A DNA stretch of 64,000 nucleotides from Clostridioides difficile_A. GTDB taxonomy: Bacteria; Bacillota; Clostridia; Peptostreptococcales; Peptostreptococcaceae. This document shows, piece by piece, positions 17,168 through 25,652 of the stretch. Location: NCBI GenBank assembly GCA_945909635.1, contig OX246690.1, positions 620,001-684,000 of the forward strand. The letters are read 5' to 3'. How positions within the stretch are numbered: the first letter of the stretch is position 1; every line of letters starts with the position of its first letter. The position numbers were made by a program, and so were the translations under genes. The notes beneath the pieces are model-generated. The model saw nothing but the letters and a program-made list of their open reading frames with translations. It was not told where the DNA came from and made no database searches.

Positions 17168-17737
17168 ATGAGAAAGCAATTGGAAGAAATGACTTTAGAA
17201 GAATTATGGGAGTTGTTCCCAATAGTTTTAACTGTTCATAAGGAATGTTGGAAAGATTGGTTCAAAGAAGAAGAATGTAGATTAACTGGGGTATTACCTA
17301 TGCAAAATATTGTTAGAATAAGTCATATTGGAAGCACTGCTGTGAGCACAATCTATGCCAAGCCAATTGTTGATATACTTATTGAGATAATGAATGATTG
17401 TAGCATAAAAGAGATTAAAAAGTTAATTGAATCAATGGGATATGTTTGTATGTCTGAGAGTAGTAGCAGGATTTCACTTAATAAAGGATATACAATAGAT
17501 GGTTTTGAAGAACGAGTTTTTCATTTACATATAAGGTATGCAGGTGATAATGATGAGTTGTTTTTTAGAGATTATTTAATTGACAATCCAAGTGTAGCTA
17601 AGGAGTATGAAGAACTTAAGTTAAATCTATGGAAGAAGTATGAGCATAATCGTGATGCTTATACAGATAGTAAGTCGGATTTTATTAAAGAATTTACTGA
17701 AAAAGCAAAGGTATTGTATTCTAATAGGTATATTTAG
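17168..17737 (+). CDS. GrpB family protein
   Basis: This 189-residue protein has the GrpB/UPF0157 nucleotidyltransferase-like signature: ISHIGSTAVSTIYAKPIVDI (56-75), with the GS and DxxIE-like residues of the polymerase-beta fold. Later features are HLHIRYAGDN and FRDYLIDNP. Members are common in Firmicutes and their substrate is not established. ATG 17168 follows AAGGAG. The 290 bases before it hold no other recognisable element. Confidence 0.88.
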   Translation: MRKQLEEMTLEELWELFPIVLTVHKECWKDWFKEEECRLTGVLPMQNIVRISHIGSTAVSTIYAKPIVDILIEIMNDCSIKEIKKLIESMGYVCMSESSSRISLNKGYTIDGFEERVFHLHIRYAGDNDELFFRDYLIDNPSVAKEYEELKLNLWKKYEHNRDAYTDSKSDFIKEFTEKAKVLYSNRYI

Positions 17738-17881
17738 AGATTTATTTATATATTTTTATTAGGTTACTTATTGATTTTTAATGTAGGTAAGTTATATAAG
17801 GGTAGAAAGATTAAGTTTATTAAATTGTATGAAGTTACATACAAAGGGATGTTAGATTGTTTAGATTATATGAATTTAAAT

Positions 17882-17918
17882 AAAAAATGGTAGTCAGATT
17901 GATTGCCATTTTTTATTT
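17882..17918 (+). terminator. rho-independent terminator after GrpB gene
   Basis: AAAAAATGG (17882-17890) pairs with CCATTTTTT (17906-17914), followed by ATTTTT. Good stem with U-rich tail on the plus strand, and A-rich flank suited to bidirectional use. Confidence 0.75.
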
Positions 17919-17986
17919 TTAATGAATGTAGAGGTAAAATAGAACTCTTTTACTTTATCTCTTTGTATTAATATAACATTTATAGA

Positions 17987-18015
17987 TTGACTTTTAGACA
18001 AATGTCTAATAAAAT
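17987..18015 (+). promoter_or_regulatory. BlaI-type operator inside a promoter
   Basis: TTGACT (17987-17992) and TAAAAT (18010-18015) are spaced 17 bases apart. The spacer is almost filled by the palindrome TTAGACA-AA-TGTCTAA (17994-18009), which has the ACA-N2-TGT geometry of BlaI/MecI operators. The site precedes the blaI-like gene, so autoregulation of the blaI-blaR1 pair is strongly suggested. Confidence 0.82.
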
Positions 18016-18038
18016 AAATTTAAAGGTGTGTGATTATA

Positions 18039-18407
18039 TTGAAAAAAATACCAAAGTCTGAATTGTTAGTTATGAATTTTATCTGGGATAAAGATATGGA
18101 TAAGATACCTGCAAGAGAGGTAGCTCATTTTATGGAAGATTACCATGAATGGACGAAAGGAACTACAGGAAAAGTTCTTTCTAGATTAAGTGACAAAGGA
18201 TTTTTAGAGTTTGAAAAAGATGGTAGAAATACTGTCTACACTGTTAAGATTAAGCGTGAAGAGTATTTGAAGTTTGAAACAAAAGATTTCTTTGAATTTA
18301 TGCATAAGAATTCCATCCATAGCTTTATTTCATCACTAGGTTGTGAAACTGAGATATCAGATGATGATATAAAAGAGCTTGAAAAATGGATAAAAAAAAG
18401 AAAATAG
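18039..18407 (+). CDS. BlaI/MecI family repressor
   Basis: A 122-residue winged-helix repressor beginning KKIPKSELLVMNFIW, the canonical BlaI start. It continues with WTKGTTGKVLSRLSDKGFLEFEKDGR (recognition helix and wing, about 40-66, given here only as WTKGTTGKVLSRLSDKG) and a helical dimer region. The TTG at 18039 is preferred over GTG 18030, because AAAGGTG then has normal spacing and the protein starts exactly as family members do. It is followed after 12 bases by a BlaR1-like peptidase, its likely antirepressor. No beta-lactamase gene is in the window. Confidence 0.9.
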   Translation: MKKIPKSELLVMNFIWDKDMDKIPAREVAHFMEDYHEWTKGTTGKVLSRLSDKGFLEFEKDGRNTVYTVKIKREEYLKFETKDFFEFMHKNSIHSFISSLGCETEISDDDIKELEKWIKKRK

Positions 18408-18419
18408 GAGAAGTATCTT

Positions 18420-19661
18420 ATGGAACTTTTTATAGAGATTTTAAAATTAAATATTCATATAAGTATGCCAATTCTTGTGTTTATTATATTTACTAAAAAA
18501 GTAAATAGGTATGGCTATAAGTTTTATTATTTAATGTGTATCTTAATAATATTTAGAATGTTATTTATATCTAAAATAAATTTAAATATATTGACTATGA
18601 ACAATAACATAATTAAGAGTTATAAACACAGTATTGATAGTTACATATCATATGGTTATAGTATTAATCTAGATATATTTATGTATATTTGGATATTAGG
18701 TATTATATTAATATCTTTTTATTATTTAAAAAACAATTTTAAATTTTATAGCTATGTAGAAAATTTACAAGAAGAAGTTTTAGATGTAAATATTATTAAT
18801 ATTTTAGATGAACAAGCAAAAAAATTAAATATAAATAGAAGGTTTAAAGTATTTAGAGTTAAAGGGATTTATTCTCCTGCTATTATAGGATTAAAAGATT
18901 ATAAAATAATAATTCCAGAAAAAGAATATAGTAATAGAGAATTAAATTTTATTTTTAGACATGAATTAGTTCATTATAAAAGAAAAGACAACTTATTTAA
19001 AGTTATGGTTAGCTTTGTATGTACAATATACTGGTTTAATCCAATTTGCCATTTACTAAAGAAACAATTTAATGAATTATGTGAATTATCTTGTGATGAA
19101 ATTGTAATTGATGAATACACTTCAAGTGAAATCGAAGAATATGCATATCTAATATTAGATACAATAAAGTATAAAAAAACATTAAGGTACTCAACATATG
19201 TATCTCAGTTTCGAAATGAAAAAAATATTATTTTAAAAAAGAGGTTGAATCATATGTTTAATAAAGATAAAAAGAAAATTAATTTATGTTTTAAGTTTTT
19301 ATTAGCTTTTATAATAATTGGCACTCTGTTTTCTATTAATGCTAATTCTGAACTCAATGGTGATATATTGGGAAATACTGATGGTAAGATTAGCTATAAT
19401 AAAAATGGAGAGACATACGGTCCATCTATAACAGGTTCAAAAGGAACTTTAGTTGAGCCAGAACTTATTGAAGCAATAGGTATAGGAAAGAGAGTAGGGT
19501 ATGTAAGGAAAATGGATTTGTATGATTGTGATAATCAACCCAAAACACCAGAAGAAGCAGTTGTTTATACAAGAAAAAAAAGATTTAATATATTTAAAAA
19601 AAGTATACCTCTTTATGATAGAGAAGGTGTGAAAATTATAGGAAGGTTTAGAATTGGTTAA
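18420..19661 (+). CDS. BlaR1-like M56 membrane peptidase
   Basis: This 413-residue protein has membrane segments near 10-28, 35-53, 85-103 and 295-312. The zinc site is HELVH (181-185) in FRHELVHYKRKD, with CELSCDEIVIDE as the third-ligand region. After the last membrane helix comes an extracellular tail of about 95 residues with SYNKNGETYGPS and EAIGIGKRVGYV. This tail is not a penicillin-binding transpeptidase domain, so the sensed signal is probably not a beta-lactam bound covalently. It forms an operon with the blaI-like gene and probably cleaves that repressor upon stimulus. Confidence 0.88.
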   Translation: MELFIEILKLNIHISMPILVFIIFTKKVNRYGYKFYYLMCILIIFRMLFISKINLNILTMNNNIIKSYKHSIDSYISYGYSINLDIFMYIWILGIILISFYYLKNNFKFYSYVENLQEEVLDVNIINILDEQAKKLNINRRFKVFRVKGIYSPAIIGLKDYKIIIPEKEYSNRELNFIFRHELVHYKRKDNLFKVMVSFVCTIYWFNPICHLLKKQFNELCELSCDEIVIDEYTSSEIEEYAYLILDTIKYKKTLRYSTYVSQFRNEKNIILKKRLNHMFNKDKKKINLCFKFLLAFIIIGTLFSINANSELNGDILGNTDGKISYNKNGETYGPSITGSKGTLVEPELIEAIGIGKRVGYVRKMDLYDCDNQPKTPEEAVVYTRKKRFNIFKKSIPLYDREGVKIIGRFRIG

Positions 19662-19673
19662 AATAAAAAAAGG

Positions 19674-19709
19674 GATGTTTCAAAATGAAAATTTGAAGCA
19701 TCTTTTTTT
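19674..19709 (+). terminator. terminator of blaI-blaR1 operon
   Basis: GATGTTTCAAA (19674-19684) pairs with TTTGAAGCATC (19692-19702), followed by seven T. The loop starts ATGAAAA, again a TCAAAATGA-type terminator. Confidence 0.85.
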
Positions 19710-19870
19710 GTACAGAAAGAAAAAATTTTATATTATAAAACGATAAAGTATAATTTTTTGTTAAAAGATATAAGAAATATATATATTTAAGCAAATATAT
19801 ACAATAATTTACATCTTTGTAATAACATTTTCTTTACAAGTTTTTAGAGATGTGATAATATTTAGAAAAG

Positions 19871-19936
19871 TGCATATGTATTCATAATAATTACTGGAAA
19901 ACGCTTAAAATATGAAAAAATAGATAACGTATGCAT
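19871..19936 (+). promoter_or_regulatory. candidate LacI-family operator sites upstream of SnoaL genes
   Basis: GCATATGTAT (19872-19881) and ACGTATGC (19927-19934) resemble halves of the perfect palindrome GCATACGTATGC found at 20994-21005. Between them GGAAAACGCTTAAA (19896-19909) matches the CcpA cre consensus at 12 of 14 positions. A LacI-type regulator is encoded at the end of this gene cluster, so one of these may be its operator. Confidence 0.45.
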
Positions 19937-19981
19937 AAAATAGGCAAAGTTTAAAATTGATAAATTTGGGAGGATATAGTT

Positions 19982-20989
19982 ATGGGAAAATATCAAGGTT
20001 CAAAACAAGTTGTAAGAAACTACTTCGAAGCATTAGAAAATGCAAATGTAGATGGAGTTAAGAATGTTTTAAATGAATACATGAAATCAGACTATAATTG
20101 GAAAGGTGTATATCCATTTCGTGAACAAGAAGGAATTGAAAATGTAGCAGATGTATTTTGGAAACCTTTAAAAAATTCATTAAGTAACATGCAAAGAAGA
20201 CAGGATATCTTTATTGCAGGGACTAATGAAATTGACAATAGTGAGTGGGTCATGAGTATGGGACACTTTATGGGACTTTTTGATAATGACTGGCTTGGTA
20301 TTAAGCATACTCGTAAAATGATTAGTTTAAGATATGCAGAATTTAACTGTGTACAGGATGGAAAAATTTCTAAAACTGGATTATTTGTAGACATAATCGG
20401 ATTTATGATTCAAGCAGGAGTAAATCCATTACCTCCACAAACTGGTTCATATTTTGTATATCCAGGGCCAATTGACCATAATGGATTACTTTTTGAAGAT
20501 GCTGATGAAATTGAAGGAGTAAAAACTTTGGCATTAGTGAATAAAATGGTAGATGATTTATCTGAGTTAAATGAAAGTGGTGCTATGGGATGTCCTCCAG
20601 AAGTACTTGAAAAATCATGGGCTAAAGATATGATTTGGTATGGGCCAGGAGGGATTGGTGCTTCTTATACTATACCTAGATATCAAGAACAACACCAATT
20701 ACCATTTAGAAACAATTTAAAAGGAAAGACTTTTAATGGACATGCATGTAGATTTGCAGAAGGAAACTTTGCTTGTTTCTTTGGATGGCCTAATCTGACT
20801 AATATACCATGTGGAGGTTTTTTAGGATTGCCAGGTGGTGAGGTTAAAGCAGATATGCAAGTAGTTGATGTGTATTATCGTAAAGGGGATAAGCTTCAAG
20901 AAAACTGGGTACTAATTGATATTCCTTATTGGCTAAAACAACAAGGTCTTGATATTCTTGAGAGAACTAAAAGTATTTTTAATGCTTAA
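19982..20989 (+). CDS. SnoaL-like/NTF2-fold protein with two tandem domains
   Basis: A 335-residue soluble protein beginning VVRNYFEALENANVDGVKNV, the usual first helix of SnoaL-like (NTF2 fold) polyketide cyclase/isomerase proteins. The aromatic-rich strands MSMGHFMGLFDNDWLG (near residue 85) and ACRFAEGNFACFFGWPNL (near 258) recur at equivalent places in the two halves, which suggests a duplicated domain. The family acts on small hydrophobic ligands. The actual substrate is unknown. ATG 19982 follows GGGAGG. It leads a co-oriented cluster with a second SnoaL protein, two transporters and a LacI regulator. Confidence 0.78.
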   Translation: MGKYQGSKQVVRNYFEALENANVDGVKNVLNEYMKSDYNWKGVYPFREQEGIENVADVFWKPLKNSLSNMQRRQDIFIAGTNEIDNSEWVMSMGHFMGLFDNDWLGIKHTRKMISLRYAEFNCVQDGKISKTGLFVDIIGFMIQAGVNPLPPQTGSYFVYPGPIDHNGLLFEDADEIEGVKTLALVNKMVDDLSELNESGAMGCPPEVLEKSWAKDMIWYGPGGIGASYTIPRYQEQHQLPFRNNLKGKTFNGHACRFAEGNFACFFGWPNLTNIPCGGFLGLPGGEVKADMQVVDVYYRKGDKLQENWVLIDIPYWLKQQGLDILERTKSIFNA

Positions 20990-20993
20990 TTAT

Positions 20994-21005
20994 GCATACG
21001 TATGC
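20994..21005. promoter_or_regulatory. perfect LacI-type palindrome
   Basis: GCATACGTATGC is a perfect 12-base palindrome with the central CG step typical of LacI-family operators. It lies between the two SnoaL-like genes, five bases after the first stop. Its right half recurs upstream of the first gene at 19927-19934. Confidence 0.55.
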
Positions 21006-21028
21006 TTGAAGAGGTGGAGGAATATAAA

Positions 21029-22489
21029 ATGACATCCAATAATAAAAATGATGGAATAGTAAAAGAGCAAGAAAAAGAAAGTTCTATAAGTGAGCTTGAA
21101 TCAGAAAAAGTTAAGGGAAAACATAAATCTAAAGTAAATCAAACTAATTTTAGTAATATGGATAAAAATGAAGCTACTGATAATGAAATTACTAAAAATC
21201 AAATTACTAATAATGAAACCACTGATAATAAAACTACTAAAAATCAAATTACTAATAATAAAACCACTGATAATAAAACTACTAAAAATCAAATTACTGA
21301 TAATAAAACAGGCATACATAAAACTGATGAAGATAAATCTAATATAAATATTACTACTGAAAAAAATGAAAAAGTTGTATTTAAGGGGGAATATAATATG
21401 GAGTCTACAAAAATTTACTATGGAGATTCGCTAGAAGTAACACCTGTTGGAGTGATGGACTACAATGATTTTTCAAAACAGACAAAAAGGGAGCAAGAAA
21501 TATCTGGATTTGATTCTAAGTATAGGGATTTTGTAGATTATATTATGAAAATAACACATAATATTTGGGAAGAAAAAGGTATAGGGATTATTTATGACAC
21601 ATATCACAATAATGTTACAATGCACTGTGGTTCTTCTAATTTAGTCGGTATTAAAGATGTTATTTCCAATACTCTTCAAACATTACATGCGTTTCCTGAT
21701 AGAAGATTAATTGGGCAAAATGTAATATGGTCTAACTTTGGTGCTGATGGTTTTTTATCTTCTCATCGTGTTTTATCTACAGCAACTAATCTAGGTGATA
21801 GTAATTTTGGACCAGCAACAGGTAGAAAAATAAACTTTAGAACTGTGATTGATTGTGCTACAACAAACAATAGAATTCATGAAGAATGGTTAGTTAGAGA
21901 TAATTTATGGATTGTCACTCAATTAGGATTAGACCCTCAAGAAGTAGCAAAAGGTATGGCAAAAGCAAGTGCATCTAAAGTACTTAGTTTACAATCAACA
22001 TATGGTATCTGTGAATCTATGGATGGTCAATTCATGCCAGCTAAGTATCAAGCAAAAGATGAGTCTGTTGGTGAAATGATGCTTGAAATGACAAGTCGTA
22101 TTTATAATTATAAATATATAAATGAAGTTAAAAAATACTATCATGATAATGCAGTAGTCCATTTTATATGTGATAAAGATTTAAATGGATATGATGAGAT
22201 ACAAGGCATGATTGTAAGTTTACTTGCTTCAATTCCAAATGGAAGTTATGAAGTAGAAAGAGTAACCTGCAATCAGAGGGAAAAAAATGAAGGATATGAT
22301 GTATCTGTAAGATGGAGATTACGTGGAATAAATGAAGGGATAGGTTTCTTTGGACAACCTTCTGGAAAGCCTGTGGAAGTAATGGGAATCAATCATTATC
22401 ATGTATTACAAGGTAAAGTAAAGGAAGAATGGATAACTTTTGATGGCATGGATGTTCTAAAGCAAATGTATATGGGTGTGGAAGAGTAA
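21029..22489 (+). CDS. SnoaL-like protein with repetitive low-complexity N-terminal extension
   Basis: From ATG 21029 (GGAGG eight bases upstream) the frame encodes 486 residues. Residues 1-123 are hydrophilic, Asn/Thr/Lys-rich and contain tandem blocks like TKNQITNNETTDNKT. The conserved part starts at Met124, which itself has a strong ribosome site (AAGGGGG, ATG 21398). This part holds two SnoaL-like halves with IWEEKGIGIIYDTYHNNVTM, HEEWLVRDNLWIVTQLGLDP and EEWITFDGMDVLKQM. The partner of the preceding SnoaL gene, it probably acts on the same substrate. The extension may be a real variable tail or an upstream frame fused by chance; both starts may be used. Confidence 0.75.
   Translation: MTSNNKNDGIVKEQEKESSISELESEKVKGKHKSKVNQTNFSNMDKNEATDNEITKNQITNNETTDNKTTKNQITNNKTTDNKTTKNQITDNKTGIHKTDEDKSNINITTEKNEKVVFKGEYNMESTKIYYGDSLEVTPVGVMDYNDFSKQTKREQEISGFDSKYRDFVDYIMKITHNIWEEKGIGIIYDTYHNNVTMHCGSSNLVGIKDVISNTLQTLHAFPDRRLIGQNVIWSNFGADGFLSSHRVLSTATNLGDSNFGPATGRKINFRTVIDCATTNNRIHEEWLVRDNLWIVTQLGLDPQEVAKGMAKASASKVLSLQSTYGICESMDGQFMPAKYQAKDESVGEMMLEMTSRIYNYKYINEVKKYYHDNAVVHFICDKDLNGYDEIQGMIVSLLASIPNGSYEVERVTCNQREKNEGYDVSVRWRLRGINEGIGFFGQPSGKPVEVMGINHYHVLQGKVKEEWITFDGMDVLKQMYMGVEE
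21176..21309 (+). repeat. 45-bp in-frame coding tandem repeat
   Basis: Units of 45 bases beginning ACTAAAAATCAAATTACT start at 21191, 21236 and 21281 (last one partial), with a further partial copy before. Being a multiple of three, copy-number change would alter the length of the protein tail without a frameshift. Confidence 0.85.
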
Positions 22490-22577
22490 GTTTATTAGAG
22501 TATAAATAGTCTTGAAATCTATATAATGAGTATTTTTTTATAAATTTGAGAAATAGATGTATATAGCAAATAATGGA

Positions 22578-22682
22578 TAAATTCTTAGATGTACTATGGT
22601 ATATAACGAATAACAGGATAAATCCTTAGATGTACTATGGTATATAACGAATAACAGGGTAAATTCTTAGATGGACTATGAT
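22578..22682. repeat. 41-bp tandem repeat, about 2.5 units
   Basis: Units beginning TAAATYCTTAGATGTACTAT start at 22578, 22619 and 22660 (partial). The array fills most of the gap between the second SnoaL gene and the MFS gene. Confidence 0.85.
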
Positions 22683-22712
22683 TAATATTAAAAAGGGGGA
22701 TTTATAAAGAAT

Positions 22713-23975
22713 ATGAAAACAACAGTTGGAATAGAAAATGATATCATATTAGGAAAGGACTATTCAAACCTAAAAAGAGGAATTGCATTTTTTTCAATTG
22801 CTTTAATATACTTTTTTTATTGCTACAACTTTATGGTAGGTACTTTTATTAAACCAACAATGATTTATGCCCTAGCAGAGGGTGGATTTGGTTTTTCATT
22901 GAAACAAACAGAAGAAATATTTGCTGTGATGTCTTTTGGTACAATTCCAGGAACGTTTATTTTCGGAGTGATTTCAACAAAAATCGGAAAAAAGAGAACT
23001 TTAATTAGTGTTGCTTTATTAATTGGATTGACAACATTTATACCAATGTTGTCTCCTACAAATATCATGTTATGGAAAATTGCACGTTTGTGTACAGGAG
23101 TAGTACTAGGTGGTGTATTTGGAACAGCTATGCCTTTGGTTGCAGATATGTTCCCAAGTAAATATCGTGGTAAGTTAGCTGCTATATTGACTGCCTTATT
23201 TTCATTAGCTATGATTTTTGGTGGAAAAGTGTATGGAGTATTGGGTGATTCAAATTGGCAAATATTGATGTATACTGCAATTATACCGCCTATAGTTGGA
23301 GGTATCTTAGCAATTTTCTTTGTACCAGATGATTTGGAGTATACAAAAGAATTAGTTAAAAAGGGAAAAGAAACTGGCGAAAAAATTAGTTATATAAGTA
23401 TGTACAAGGGAAAATACTTATGGATTGGTATAGGAACAATTCTTTTATCAGGGGCTAATTTTACAGCATATTCAGCATTTTCAAATAATGCAACTACATA
23501 CTTAGTAACAGGACTAGGAATGACATCAGTAGTAGCTGGTTCTCTATATAGTTTACAAGGAATTGGTCAATTAGTAGGATATTTATTCTGGGGCTCTATA
23601 GCAGATAAATTTGGGAGAAAAGTACCTTTTATAGGTATGGCATTAGCAGCAGTATTTGTTTTTATATATACAAAATTAGGAGGAGACAATATAACAACAT
23701 TCTACATGATATCAGTATTGTTAGGTCTTGCTGTTGGATATTCTGGGGCATGGGGAGCATACTATACAGAACTGTTCCCAAGTAAATATCGCTCACTGTC
23801 ATCTGGGATGTCGTTTAATGGAGGAAGAATTATATCTACCTTTGCAATACCTGCAATAGCTGGGACAGCTTCTGGTGCTTTAGGTATGATAACTATTTTT
23901 TATATATCAATAGCAGTATTTGTAGCAGGTGCTATTGTATGGTTATTCTTACCAGAAACATTAAATAAGAAGTAA
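22713..23975 (+). CDS. MFS family transporter
   Basis: A 420-residue protein with about 12 membrane segments. The MFS loop 2-3 motif appears as GVISTKIGKKRTL (about residues 88-100), and its second-half copy as GSIADKFGRKVPF (about 294-306). ADMFPSKYRGKLA and YTELFPSKYRSLSSG are the paired loop motifs of sugar/organic acid porters. The substrate is not predictable. ATG 22713 has GGGGGA 13 bases upstream, a long spacing. It follows the SnoaL genes and precedes a sodium symporter, so uptake of a related compound is likely. Confidence 0.88.
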   Translation: MKTTVGIENDIILGKDYSNLKRGIAFFSIALIYFFYCYNFMVGTFIKPTMIYALAEGGFGFSLKQTEEIFAVMSFGTIPGTFIFGVISTKIGKKRTLISVALLIGLTTFIPMLSPTNIMLWKIARLCTGVVLGGVFGTAMPLVADMFPSKYRGKLAAILTALFSLAMIFGGKVYGVLGDSNWQILMYTAIIPPIVGGILAIFFVPDDLEYTKELVKKGKETGEKISYISMYKGKYLWIGIGTILLSGANFTAYSAFSNNATTYLVTGLGMTSVVAGSLYSLQGIGQLVGYLFWGSIADKFGRKVPFIGMALAAVFVFIYTKLGGDNITTFYMISVLLGLAVGYSGAWGAYYTELFPSKYRSLSSGMSFNGGRIISTFAIPAIAGTASGALGMITIFYISIAVFVAGAIVWLFLPETLNKK

Positions 23976-24019
23976 TAAAATACTGACAAATTTTTTTGTT
24001 ACTTAGAAAGGGGTGGCTT

Positions 24020-25618
24020 ATGATTTCATCAATTGATGTGTGTATTATAATAGGATATTTGCTGTTAATGTTAGTTATTGGTTATTATTCAGGAAAAGAT
24101 AATAAAAATCAAGAAGATTATTTCTTAGCAGGTAGGTCAATGCCGTGGATTCCGATTGCTTTATCAGTTGCAGCTACTATGATTAGTGCAAATGGCTTTA
24201 TAGGTGGTCCTGGATGGGCATATATGGATGGGATGTATCCAGTAATGGTTAATATTACAGTACCTTTAGCAATATTTTTTGCACTGAGCATTACCACCCC
24301 AGTTATTTATAGATTAAAGATAACATCTGTATATGAATACATGGGATTTCGTTTAGGAAATTATTCAAGAGGGTTAACTATTATTCAATTTTTTATTAAT
24401 TCATTGATTCAAGCGAGCTCTATGGTATATATACCAGTGCTTATTATTCAGATGATTACTGGTTGGTCGCTTTATATTTTAGTTCCAATTGTTGTACTTG
24501 TATCAATTATATACACGTTATTAGGGGGAATTAAAGCAGTTATATGGACTGATAGTATTCAAATGCTAGTAGTAATAAGTGCTGTATTTATAGTAATTAT
24601 TGTAGCTTTAAAAGGAATGAATCTTAGCTTTTTTGATACCCTACAAATTGCACAACAGAGTGGTAAATTAAATACATTTGATTTTAGCACAGATTTCTCA
24701 GTTACAAATACTTTTTGGGCTACTTTAATTGGTGGAACTATAATGTGGATAAGATACTTCTGTTTTGACCAAGCTCAAGTACAAAGAGTTTTAACATCTA
24801 AATCTTTAAACAGTGCAAAAAATTCTTTTGTAGTTAGTGCATTTGTTATGAATCTAGTTTATTACTTTATGTTATTGGTAGGAGTGATTTTATTTGTCTT
24901 CTATGATGGAAGAGCATTTGAAACTTCAAATGAAATAATGATTACTTTTATTTTGAATGAACTTCCAGTAGGAGCGATTGGAATTATTATTGCAGGTGTG
25001 TTTGCAGCAGCAATGTCTAGTATTGACTCTATATTAAATAGTATGACAACTGTTTTTACAAAAGATATTTATGAGTTTTATTTTAAAAAAGATGGTAAAG
25101 AATCATCATTAAAAGTAACAATGATTATAACTATAGTTATAGGTGTTGTTATGACAGGTTTCATTATTATGGGGTTTGGAGGAAGCATTAAGTCAATTCT
25201 TGACCTTGTTGGTAACTATATCTCATACTTTGCTGGACCAGCTACAGGTGCATTTGTACTAGCGATGTTTACATATAAGGCTCATGATAAAGGAGTATCT
25301 ATTGGTTTTATTGTAGGATTAGTTTTAGGGTTTTTTATTTCTAATAAATATAACGTGAGCTGGTTGTGGAATCCAGCAATAGGTGCTACAATAACATTGA
25401 TATTTGGATATATTTTTAGTATCGTCTTAAAAAACAATAATAATGTAGAGGATATTAAAAAATATACTGTACTTGGTATGAGAAAAGAACTTATTTCTAA
25501 AGGGATGGATAAAGTAGATGGAGTGTCCATACTACCATTTTCTTTAGGTAAGCAAGAATTAATTGTATTAGCTTTTTTCATTATCCAATATATTATCTTA
25601 TTTTTAATACAATTTTAA
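24020..25618 (+). CDS. sodium:solute symporter (SSS family)
   Basis: This 532-residue protein has about 13 membrane segments and the SSS hallmarks: DYFLAGRSMPWIPIALSVAA (about 32-51), LGGIKAVIWTDSIQM (about 167-181) and the sodium-site helix FAAAMSSIDSILNSM (about 330-344). ATG 24020 follows AAAGGGGTGG; the longer in-frame TTG start lacks a ribosome site. It is 44 bases after the MFS gene. A Na+-driven uptake role for an organic solute is established for the family; the solute here is unknown. Confidence 0.9.
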   Translation: MISSIDVCIIIGYLLLMLVIGYYSGKDNKNQEDYFLAGRSMPWIPIALSVAATMISANGFIGGPGWAYMDGMYPVMVNITVPLAIFFALSITTPVIYRLKITSVYEYMGFRLGNYSRGLTIIQFFINSLIQASSMVYIPVLIIQMITGWSLYILVPIVVLVSIIYTLLGGIKAVIWTDSIQMLVVISAVFIVIIVALKGMNLSFFDTLQIAQQSGKLNTFDFSTDFSVTNTFWATLIGGTIMWIRYFCFDQAQVQRVLTSKSLNSAKNSFVVSAFVMNLVYYFMLLVGVILFVFYDGRAFETSNEIMITFILNELPVGAIGIIIAGVFAAAMSSIDSILNSMTTVFTKDIYEFYFKKDGKESSLKVTMIITIVIGVVMTGFIIMGFGGSIKSILDLVGNYISYFAGPATGAFVLAMFTYKAHDKGVSIGFIVGLVLGFFISNKYNVSWLWNPAIGATITLIFGYIFSIVLKNNNNVEDIKKYTVLGMRKELISKGMDKVDGVSILPFSLGKQELIVLAFFIIQYIILFLIQF

Positions 25619-25652
25619 GAAGAAATACTAGATATTTAAGGAGAAATACTAA

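Noticed and set aside
19896..19909. CcpA cre site
   Set aside because: Only 12 of 14 consensus positions, with mismatches at conserved ends; kept only as a note within the regulatory region.
21101..21319. Minus-strand 72-codon frame rich in Ile/Ser/Phe repeats
   Set aside because: Mirror of the coding tandem repeat in the SnoaL gene; no start signal.
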